Part shown: positions 1 to 7,822 of the stretch, piece after piece
Position numbering within the stretch: the first letter of the stretch is position 1
Layout: each line of letters begins with the position of its first letter
NCBI GenBank assembly: GCA_943704415.1
Contig: CALSCO010000946.1
Location: 1-12,214 of the forward strand
Origin: Parvularia atlantis
Lineage: Eukaryota > Opisthokonta > Rotosphaerida
Reading direction: 5' to 3'
DNA: 12,214 nt
Program-made: the position numbers and the translations under genes
The notes under the pieces: model-generated
Database searches by the model: none
Told to the model about the DNA's origin: nothing
The model's input: only the letters and a program-made list of their open reading frames with translations

Positions 1-13
1 TGAGAAACAGCGC

Positions 14-1340
14 TCACTTCTCGTCGAGCTTCGGGCGCGTCAGCAGTTGCAGGATCTGCATCATCATCGCTTGCTGGTTGCTGATCTGCGCGCTCAGCAT
101 CTTCGTGTGCTCGGCCATCTGGCGCTCCATGAGCTCCGTGCGGCGCCGCTCTGCGTCCAGCCGCTCCTCCTCGAGCTTGATCCTCTTGTTTTCCTGCTCG
201 TGCGTCCTGGCCAGCCTGTCCTCCTCGAGTGCGATCCGCCGTGTCTCCAGCTCGAGGTTGTGCACCGGCTCTTGAACAATGATGGGTTGGCGTACGGCCT
301 CGAGCGCATCGCTGATCGTGCCAGACAGCCGCGTTCGCTTGCGGGAGCTCTCGGCCGACGACGGCGTGCCGGGGCGACTGTCGTCCTCCTCGTCCGTGTC
401 CACAGCCGCACCTTCTGCGCAAAGAATTAGCACGAGAAAGCACCAGACAACCCGCCTAGCGCGCGTACTGCCACTCGCCGAGCTCGCACGGTTGATCTTC
501 TTGCTCAGAGTTACAGTTGCGTCTTGACGCATTGCGAGCGACTTCTGCGCGTCGTTGGCCTTCTTCTTCTCGATCGCGTTCTTCTCCTTCTTCTTGCCGT
601 CCTCGATCGAGGCGATCTCGTCCGACAGCGATTGGAGTTCCTCGGTGAGCTCAGTGTACTCCTCGCATGTGCCGCTGGCTCGCAGGGCCTCTGCGTTGTT
701 AGTCTTGAGCATGTTGAGCATGGACTGAAACTGTGCTTGCAGCTTGGCGCCCGTAAAGTTGTTCTTGCGCAGGTACGGGCCGACATCGGGCAAGGCACAA
801 AGGTCGTTCGCGGTGCGGTTCCACATGGCCTGTGTCTGACCAAACTTGGCGTCGAACGGCCGTCTGAGCGCGACCTGCGAACATGACAGATCAGTACACG
901 ACCAGCAAGCCGACCTGCACGCGGGCGGTCTTCTCAGCGCACGCGCGCGTGGCAGAGAACCACTTTGTTCCGTTCCCGCCCAAATGTGCATGTCCCCGCG
1001 CACGACAGCAAATGCGCGCGCCTGCGCGGCCATGCACGCACACAGGAACCCGACTGCGCCATGCCCGAATGCGCACAGCAGCATGTGCGCCACAACCACA
1101 GACCAGCAGCAGCGGGCGTACGCGCACCTGGCGGATGATTGCAAGCCGACACGCGACCGTGTAGTACATCTTGGTGCGACCGTCGCCCGCCACCGCGCCT
1201 GTCGGCGCCAGCACCGAGCACGTCAGCAAAGGTGAACCGCACACCACGCGCTACTCACCTTCGCCGGCAGCGTCGTCGTCGCTTGCCTCGTCCGCGGTTA
1301 CGGGCGCAGGCGCCGCCGGACCCTTCGCCTTTGGCGCCAT
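14..1340 (-). CDS. Myb/SANT-like coiled-coil protein, 4 exons
   Basis: Exons on the minus strand are 1340-1259, 1198-1128, 874-469 and 414-14 (TGA), giving 319 aa. Introns are 60, 253 and 54 bases; donors read GTGAGT, GTGCGC and GTACGC, and branch-like CTGAC, CTGAT and CTAAT lie before the acceptors. The start has purine and G context (AACATGG). An acidic Ala/Pro-rich N-terminus (1-35) precedes a trihelix-like part (about 38-150) with the spaced pattern RRPFDAKFG..., W, A..L, F..ML, RASG, EE.TE, DEI. From recall this matches a multicopy Myb/SANT-like family in oomycetes, amoebae and chytrids. A Lys/Glu-rich helix follows, then a basic patch RKRTRL (211-216), possibly a nuclear signal, and a C-terminal coiled coil (about 235-319). 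A role in DNA binding is inferred. Intron 3 keeps the frame when retained, so an unspliced reading looks deceptively open. Confidence 0.72.
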
Positions 1341-1482
1341 GTTGCATACTAATTTACACATTTCCAAATCCAGTTTTTTCATTTGACTTCGCAACCCTAA
1401 AGTGACCCTGCACATTAGAATTCAGAAACCCAGGCCACGTGGTCGATTACAAATCCAAATCCAAATGTGGCAACCTATCTAA
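1341..1482. promoter_or_regulatory. AT-richer upstream region of the Myb/SANT-like gene
   Basis: This stretch is clearly richer in A and T than the rest of the window and lies directly upstream of the minus-strand start at 1340. It has a T-run, an imperfect AAATCC repeat (about 1451-1466) and a CACGTG palindrome at 1436-1441. It probably carries the promoter and 5' leader. No TATA box or start site can be fixed by eye. Confidence 0.35.
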
Positions 1483-1830
1483 TGGAACCGGCCGCTGATT
1501 GACTCGGCGCTTCTGTACAAGCACAACGGCGTGGCATGCCTGATCGGCATTCAGATCACGCTCCAGAGCCCGCTGGAGCACGCCAAGTCGCTCGCGTTTC
1601 TTGAGCCGCGCAAGTTTCTGCACCTTCTGCCGCACGGTGTGCAGAAACGCGCTCCGGGGCCGATGGTTGGGCCCGATGGCGGCAGCGTGTTCTAGGTGCA
1701 CCTGCTGTGGATTGTGCCCAAGGCCAAGAAGCAGATGCTGGCAGCACACAGCAACCGGCAGCACGTGCTGCACTTCGAGTGGTTCCAGCAAGACCCGAGC
1801 TGGCCGCCCGGGCTGGCGACTTTGGTGTGA
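1483..1830 (+). pseudogene. truncated coding fragment, possibly Crinkler/RHS-like
   Basis: The plus frame from 1483 to TGA at 1828-1830 reads as real protein: codon third positions are GC-rich and residues such as RPLIDSALLYK, GIQIT, HAK and WIVPK fall in order. The pattern, an Asp-containing strand, then QIT, a conserved His and a hydrophobic strand ending in VP, recalls the nuclease-like domains of Crinkler and retrotransposon-hot-spot proteins. That assignment is from memory and weak. The frame has a TAA at 1480-1482 with no usable acceptor after it, so the 5' end is missing, and a TAG at 1693-1695 interrupts it. A 57-base GTGCAG...TAG stretch (1639-1695) could be an intron removing that stop, but it lacks a clear branch site. 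A decayed fragment is the simpler reading. Confidence 0.45.
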
Positions 1831-1928
1831 CCGTTACCGGTGTCGCTCTGTGTCTCCCGCTGCGTGCGCTCAGGCATGCCAGTGCCGGGCCAGTGTGCCA
1901 ACAAAGAGAGCCACAGGTGCCACTCCGG

Positions 1929-4906
1929 CTAGCCAATGGACGCGCGCCCCTCCGCGTCCGCCGTGCTCGCCAGCGAGCGTACGGCCCCGCCACCGGCGCC
2001 CTCCTCCCAGTTGAGGTTGCCCATGTGCGATGCGCGCAGTGTGAACGACTTGGAGCGCTCGTAGACGAGGTAGCGCCGGTCGAGCTTGCGCAGGATCTCC
2101 TGCAGCTGCTCATTCTTGGCGCCCGTGTCAGAGCCGTCCGCGGCCGACTCGGACTCAGACTGGGTGCGCAGGGCGCTGATCGCCTCGCGCTTGTCGATCA
2201 GGTGGCGGTACAGCGCGGCGAGCTCGCGCCGGAGCGCCTGCTGGTCGAGCTCGGCATCGCGCTTGGGCAGGTCGCGCGTGCGCGGTCGCTGAGCAGTGGG
2301 CTGGCGTGAGCACCCCACGGCCGGGCGCGAGAGACCATGCGCACCGAAAAGTTAGTGATGCACTTCTGCACGCGCTCGATGTTCTCGGCGATGAAGCTGT
2401 TCATCGGCTTGAGCCACGGCTCCTTGTCGCCCAGCTCGACCAGGTTGGCGAGGTTCTGGAGGATCTTGGCGATGAGCGTGAGCGTGCGCGCGGGGTTGCC
2501 GCTCGGGTGTTCTGGCGGCGGCAGCGTCAGCGCGCTCGTACATGTGCGGCGCGGCGCGACGCGGCGCACCCTCCATTAGACCAAACAGGACCGGGTTGAG
2601 GATTGCAGGGCAGAAGAAGCGCAGGAAGATGAAGCCGCTGACGGCCGTGTAGCGCTCGGGCCCGTCCGGCCACTTCTTGGCGACCTGGTCGCGGATGTTC
2701 TCGAAGATGAACGCAAACTCGCTGTGCGCGCACGGAGACGCATCAGGCAGGCCAGCGCGCGAGCCGCGCTGGGGTGCGCACATGGGGCAGTTGGGCACGG
2801 ACGAGCTGATGGCCTCCCAGAAACGGATGCAGTAGAACGTCAGCCGCGTCTGGTTCTCGCTCTGGTTCGCGCCGGGCGTGAGGCGCGCCGGGTCGATCTC
2901 GCAGTCGAGCTTGGTGGCGTAGACCTCGTCCAGAAGCGGCGAGAGCGTCGCCTGGAGATACCTGCGAGCGGCGGCGCGCGGTGCTCAGCGGCGGTGCGTG
3001 CACGTGCGCGCGCGAGCACACACTGGAAGCCGGTGATCTTCATGAACAGGTCGATCACCTTGGTGGTGAGCGAGTTGGCGCGGAAGATTACGTTGCCGTG
3101 CTCCGTCGCGGCGACCTCGCTCGCCGACAGCAGGTAGATGAAGTCGAGCGCGCGGCCCTTCATTGAAAAGATGTTGACGACCGTCCCGGCGATCTCCTCG
3201 AGCGCCGAGCCGGCCACGGTGGCCAGGAGCGACGCGGCAAACTGCTGTTCCGAGATGATAAACTGTGCGTGCAGGTCTCAGCCGGCGCGCGTGCGTTGCC
3301 AGGCGCGCGCGCACGCACCTCGAGCAGCTCCGTGTACTCCTTCATCGGCAGGATCTTCTCCTCCTGTCGCGGCGAGCGGCGGGCGTGAGCGATTTGCGCG
3401 GGCAGCGTGCGAGGGGCAGGCCTTACGAGCACGTTGACCTTGAACCGCAGCGAGCCCAGGTCTTCGGCCTGCCCCTTGGACGGCGCGTGCAAGGTCTGCA
3501 GCGGCAGCAGTGCGTGCCAGCGCTCGACGCCGAGCTCGGCGCGGTGCATGAGGTCGATGTGGACCTGGCCAATGCGCGGGTCCTTGGCCGACTTGCTGAG
3601 GTTGTTGACGAGGATCGTCAGGACGGCCGACGAGGGCAAGATGTCGCTGTTTTGCGCGAGCAAGCGCGCGTGAGCACGGACGCGAGCACGGCGTGCGCGC
3701 ACTCGAAGAAGAACTCCTCGCCCCAGAACGGGTCGCTTGTGCCGGCCTTGGTGGACGTGACGCCGCGCTGGATCTGGTTGACGAGGAGCACGCAGTACGG
3801 GTCGCGCGGGGCAGCGTCCTTCTTGCGCGCGGCGCCGCCGATGTTTTTGCCCTCGAGGATCTTGATGCGCAGGTTGTTGATCACCTGGTAGTCCTCGTCG
3901 CTCTGATGCGATTCGCGGCCCTCGCGGTCGAGCTCGATCATGCGCGCGACAAAAGTGCCGTCGGCGCTGTTCTCGAGCACGATCTGGAGCGGAAACTGCT
4001 CGCCGTTCTTGCGCTGGCCGGTGAGCTTGCGGTACTTGCCGATCATGGACGTGTGATCCTGGCGGCTGAAGCTGGCCATGTAGCCGTCGTGCTTGGCACG
4101 GTGCGGCTCGGGCATGAGCATGGAGACGTTCTTACCGACCATGTCGATGTCGGACCAGCCAAACATGCGTTCTGCTGCCATGTTGGCCTGCGTCGTCGCG
4201 GAGCCCGAGCGGGCGGAGGTTCAGCACGACCCCGGTGCGACGTGCAACGTGCGCGTGTGCAGTAGCACAGGAGCCCGCCACTTGTGCCACACACACAACC
4301 ACGACGCCGCCGGCCCCCCGGGGCGCCTTACACACAGCGCACCTGCGTGATCATGCCCTTGCGGTCGGCCTCGACGATGGCCACGCGCCGGATCATCACC
4401 GCCTGGAGCGAGTCGCTCCGGGTCTGGTGCCGGCGCACGGGCGCGATGAGCGAGGCCGGCATGCTGCTGCGCCGCGTGCGCGTGTTGCCGTCAAAGTAGT
4501 CGGCGCGCCCGTCGCGCAGCGCCGACAGCCAGCGCGTCTTGTCCTCGAGCGAAGGCGCGAGGAAGTGGTACTCCTTGCCGTTGCGCGCCACGACCGCGAA
4601 CGCCTCGGGCTTGTTGATCTCGCTACTCGTGTCCTCGATCGCCGCGTTGGTCAGGTCAACGATCTCGCGCGGCTTGGGGCTGCCGCTCAGCGTGCCCATC
4701 CGCCGCGGCTCCTCCTTGAGGAACACGCCCTCCTTCACGTACAGATACGTCTTGAGCGAGCTGACCAGGCCGGCTGCGCGGCAGCGGCGCGCCGTCAGTC
4801 AGCCGCGCGCGGCGTGCCGCAGCCACGGCGCACGCGTGTGTCGTTGGAGCAGGCCCGAGTGGCCGCCGCCGGGTGGCGTGCGGCCGGCCATCGACAGGGG
4901 AAACAT
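1929..4906 (-). CDS. PH-PAS-C2-RasGAP protein, 10 exons
   Basis: Exons are 4906-4834, 4773-4343, 4187-3703, 3646-3427, 3363-3319, 3262-3024, 2961-2782, 2721-2570, 2511-2345 and 2288-1929 (TAG): 2352 coding bases, 783 aa, all phases agreeing. PH is about 17-112 (Trp106), PAS about 145-257 (FGW, MPEP, HDGY, RKNG), C2 about 268-375 (DPYC, SDPFW) and RasGAP about 404-663. The GAP has arginine finger R479 in VIFRANSL, the FLRFFCPAILNP block with R592, and TLTLIAKILQNLAN, so it should speed GTP hydrolysis by Ras at membranes. C2 loop 3 has Asn where Asp normally binds calcium, so calcium binding is doubtful. PH-C2-GAP order resembles SynGAP/DAB2IP; the PAS is the odd part. An in-frame ATG at 5017 inside the opposite gene, or one at 4891, are alternative starts. 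An acceptor 12 bases earlier at exon 10 also keeps frame. Confidence 0.9.
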
Positions 4907-4917
4907 GACACTCGGCC
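4907..4917. promoter_or_regulatory. 11-base gap between divergent start codons
   Basis: Only 11 bases separate the RasGAP ATG (4906-4904, minus) from the DinB-type ATG (4918-4920, plus). Each gene's 5' leader and promoter must therefore overlap the other gene's first exon or intron, unless a start has been misplaced. No core promoter motif is visible here. Confidence 0.4.
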
Positions 4918-5553
4918 ATGATGGGAGACAGCACAGCGGCGGCAGCTTGGACGGCGCGCGCCCACTTCGCGCTGCTGGCGCGGTACCACGCGTGGGCCAA
5001 CGGTGCTGCGCCTCCACATGACGTGCGCGAGGCGGGGCTGATGTGCGGGCACGCCGCGGCAGATCGCCTGCTGACTCTGCTCGAGACGGGCGTGCCGGAT
5101 GAAGACTACCACGCCAACGTCGGTCTCGTGCTCCGATCGATTCACGGCACGCTCAACCACGTCCTCCTTGCCGACCGCCTGTGGTACGCGCGCTTCACCG
5201 GTGCGCCGATGGACGAGGCCGTGGCGCGGTTCTGGCGGCTCGACGACGGCTACGCCACGCCCGCGAGCGCGTCCAACCCGTGGGAGACATACGTGTCGGA
5301 CCGCCACGAGCTCGCGCGCCAGATCCGCGTCCAGGGCGGGCTCTGGACCGAGCTGGTAGCGCGGCTGGACGAGGCCGACTACGGGCGCGAGCTGACGTGG
5401 CAGCGGACGTCGGGCGAGCTGCGGCGCGGTGCACTCGGGCCGCACCTCGCACACGTCTTCAACCACGGCACGTGGCACCGCGGCCAGGTCTCGGCGGGCA
5501 TGACCGCGCGGGGCCACGCCGCGCCCGAGCTGGACCTGGCGATGCTGCTGTAA
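4918..5553 (+). CDS. DinB-fold protein of bacterial type, 2 exons
   Basis: Exons 4918-5002 and 5063-5553 (TAA) give 191 aa. If the 60-base intron is retained the frame stays open and the protein is 211 aa. Splicing restores the compact DinB start: YHAWAN runs straight into DRLLTLLETG, as in bacterial relatives. The fold's metal site is visible: His61 in SIHGTLNH, then His163 and His167 in HVFNHGTWHRGQ near the C-terminus (spliced numbering), followed by PELDLAMLL. DinB/YfiT four-helix proteins are damage-inducible or thiol-dependent enzymes in bacteria; substrate and role here are unknown. There is no targeting signal, so it is probably cytosolic. High similarity to bacterial consensus motifs suggests lateral transfer, and the intron argues against contamination. 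A second ATG follows at 4921. It is divergent from RasGAP and convergent with the P450, 76 bases away. Confidence 0.85.
   Translation: MMGDSTAAAAWTARAHFALLARYHAWANGAAPPHDVREAGLMCGHAAADRLLTLLETGVPDEDYHANVGLVLRSIHGTLNHVLLADRLWYARFTGAPMDEAVARFWRLDDGYATPASASNPWETYVSDRHELARQIRVQGGLWTELVARLDEADYGRELTWQRTSGELRRGALGPHLAHVFNHGTWHRGQVSAGMTARGHAAPELDLAMLL
5003..5062 (+). other. spliceosomal intron in the DinB-type gene
   Basis: The 60-base stretch starts GTGCTGCG, has CTGAT about 20 bases before the end and finishes CGGCAG. It lies in phase 1, and removal changes AAC-G/AT into Asn-Asp. The 20 residues it would encode (Ala/Pro/His-rich) interrupt the first conserved DinB helix, which becomes continuous after splicing. 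Confidence 0.75.
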
Positions 5554-5629
5554 TCCGAGCCACAGCAACGCTGACAATAATAGCAAGCAACAGAGTTCAC
5601 GCAAAAAACAACAACAGAAAAGCGGGCCG

Positions 5630-7624
5630 TTATAGTGCGCGGCGCTTGCGCAGCTTGACGTGCACGCCGTTGCTCGGCCGCAGGATCAGCTCCGCGTTGG
5701 GCTCGGGCTCGGGCACCGACGTGTCCAGCTCGAGCTCGTAGTTCTTGAGGATGCCGCCGAGAACGACGCGCTCCTCAAACTGCGCAAACTTCTGCCCGAC
5801 GCAGTTGCGGCTGCCGGCGCTGAACGGGACGTAGTTGTACGCGCTCGAGGCCGACTGCGCCTTGTCGTTGAACCGCTCGGGGCGGAACTGCTCGGCGTCT
5901 GCGAGGGGCGTGCGCGGTCAGTCTGCCGACGGCGGCTCGGCGCCGTTCGCCGCGCGCACCGGGGCCCCACAGGTCCGGGTGGCGGTGCATGGCGATGATC
6001 AGGATGGCCACCTGCGTGCCCTTGGGTAGGACCTTGCCGTCGACTTGTAGATCCTCCTCGAGCACGCGCGCGATCATGGGCACGGACGGGTACAGGCGCA
6101 GCGACTCCTTGATGCAGCTCTCGAGCACGTCGAGCTGCTGCATGTCGTCGTACGCGGGCACGGCGCGCTCGCCGAGCACGTGGTCGAGCTCCTCGTGCAC
6201 CTTGCGCTGGTACTCCGGGTGCTTGGCCAGGTTGTACAGGGTCCAGCTGATGGCCGCGGCCGTCGTGTCGTGGCCCTCGAACCTGGTGCGCGTGCGCGTA
6301 CGCGTGCACAAGGGCCGTCAGTGTTATGCGAGACGCGCAGGGGCGGGCGTGGCGGGGCGCACATGAACGTCTCGACCTCCTCGTGGATGTCGTCGTCCGT
6401 CAGCGGGCGGCCCTCGTTGTCGCGCGTCGTCAGGAGCATATCCAGGAAGGCCTTGCGCGTCTTGCCCTCGCTGCTCTGCGAGACCGCCTCGGCGCCGTGT
6501 TTCTCGATCTGCTGGCGGCGCTTCTCGATCACGGTGCGCGTGAACGTGTGCAGCGTGCGCAGGTTGCGGACGTAGGACCGGCCGCTCGCAAACAGGTTCT
6601 TGTACACGACGTCGATCCACAGCCACGGCGACAGCAGCCTGGCACGGACGGCGTTAGCCCTGGTCACCGCGCACCCGCACCCGCATGCGCATACGCACCG
6701 GTCAAAGACCTGACCCGACAGGTCGAGCACGGCGCTGACATAGGCGTTGTCCGGGTCGCGCTGCGCGTTCACCGACTGACCCATCGCGCTCTCACAGATG
6801 ATGTCGAGCGCGCAGCGCGTCACGATCGGGAAGACGTTGATCGTGCGGCCCGTGTCGGCGTCCTTGGCGAGCACCTCGACCAGCGTCTGCGTCTGGTCGC
6901 GGAAGATCTGCCCGCGGGACGTTAGCGCGCGATCGGGACGGCAGCAGCGGCATGTACGCACCTCGACAAAGCCCTTGAGCACCTCAAAGTGGAACGACGG
7001 TGTGATCAAGTGCCGGCGCGCCTTCCACTTCTCGCCTGGCAGGCGCGTGAGCAAGCGCGGCGCGTGCAGCCGTGCGTGCCGCACCGGTCGACGTGAGCAG
7101 GCCCGTGCCCAGCCACTCGTGCAGGAACATGTACGAGATGCCCTGGAGGTGGCGGCGTCGGCGTCGGCGTCTGCGGGCACACCGGCGTGCGCGGCCCGCG
7201 CGCACCTTGGTGATGTTGCGCGTGCTCTTGAACACCTGCCCGGTCAGCTCCGGGTGGTACAGCGCGACGGTGGGCAGCGTCGGGCCGAGCCAGATGCTGC
7301 ACGATGCGCGTGCGTCAGCCGTCCGTGGTAACACACACACACACACACACAAGCACAAAGGGGCGCGCGCGCGCACCGGAACATGCGCTTGTACGTCTTG
7401 GCCTGCTCGAAGAAGAAGTCGACGCGCTGCTTGTTGGTGAGCGCGCCGATGTAGGCGTGGCCGAGCAGGGGCCAGCCGGCCGGCCCGCCGAGGCGCTCGA
7501 TCGCCTGGTAGAGCGACGTCTGGCGCCAGACGACGGCAACGACGAGGAGCAGCGCGGCTGCGGCGACGGTGGTGGCGGCCACGGGCTGCGCGGCAAAGGC
7601 GAGGAGCGTGGTGCTGAAGGCCAT
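5630..7624 (-). CDS. cytochrome P450, CYP4-like, 8 exons
   Basis: Exons are 7624-7377, 7296-7206, 7142-7085, 7035-6962, 6907-6699, 6638-6363, 6282-5960 and 5898-5630 (TAA), giving 515 aa, the usual length of a microsomal P450. A hydrophobic N-terminal anchor (about 1-32) is followed by a Gly/Pro hinge (GGPAGWPLLGH). Helix C has WKARRHLITPSFH, helix I has FEGHDTT (320-326), helix K has ESLR (E378, R381), the PERF motif is FRPERF, and the haem loop is FSAGSRNCVG with Cys459 as ligand. All catalytic signatures are intact. It should oxidise a lipophilic substrate at the ER using P450 reductase. CYP4 fatty-acid hydroxylases are the nearest pattern I recall, but substrate is not deducible. Introns of 49-80 bases all begin GTGCG. 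It shares a 198-base upstream region with the ERCC6L-like gene. Confidence 0.92.
7331..7351. repeat. (AC)10 microsatellite in P450 intron 1
   Basis: Ten AC units plus one A lie inside the first P450 intron (7297-7376). On the transcribed strand this is a TG run. It is likely length-variable between isolates. Confidence 0.95.
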
Positions 7625-7822
7625 GTGATCTGCGCCTTCGTTCGTCGGGTCAGTGACGCGGCGTTGCGAGCGACGTGCACGTGAGACAGAGACAGCACGC
7701 GTCAAGCACGCGTCAGAACGGCCTGTCGCGGCGGCGCGCCGAAGCAGCGGGCGGCCACGCAGCCGAGCCGAGTCCGCCGACGGCACTTTGAGTACCATGA
7801 CAAGTTCCGACGGCGTGTCGCC
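7625..7822. promoter_or_regulatory. divergent promoter region, P450 / ERCC6L-like
   Basis: These 198 bases separate the P450 start (minus) from the ERCC6L-like start (plus) and must hold both promoters. They contain a CACGTG box at 7678-7683 and an exact 11-base tandem repeat with two ACGCGT cores (7694-7715). No TATA box is apparent. A plus-strand ATG at 7797 opens a different frame that overlaps the ERCC6L-like start and would act as a short upstream ORF if transcribed. Confidence 0.55.
7694..7715. repeat. 11-base tandem repeat with paired ACGCGT boxes
   Basis: AGCACGCGTCA occurs twice in direct succession without mismatch. Each copy has the palindrome ACGCGT (7697-7702 and 7708-7713), the core of the MluI cell-cycle box bound by MBF in yeasts. 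The pair lies 110-126 bases upstream of the ERCC6L-like start. Regulatory function is inferred. Confidence 0.8.

Noticed and set aside
14-1144. Single-exon 376-aa reading of the first gene
   Set aside because: Its N-terminus is translated intron with no conserved character. Exons at 1340-1259 and 1198-1128 join the conserved region in phase.
4795-5604. 269-codon minus-strand open frame opposite the DinB-type gene
   Set aside because: There is no recognisable domain, and it is antisense to conserved DinB motifs and runs over the RasGAP exon 1 boundary in another frame.
7331-7351. AC run as a Z-DNA or regulatory element
   Set aside because: It lies inside an intron and is explained as an ordinary microsatellite; nothing else supports a function.
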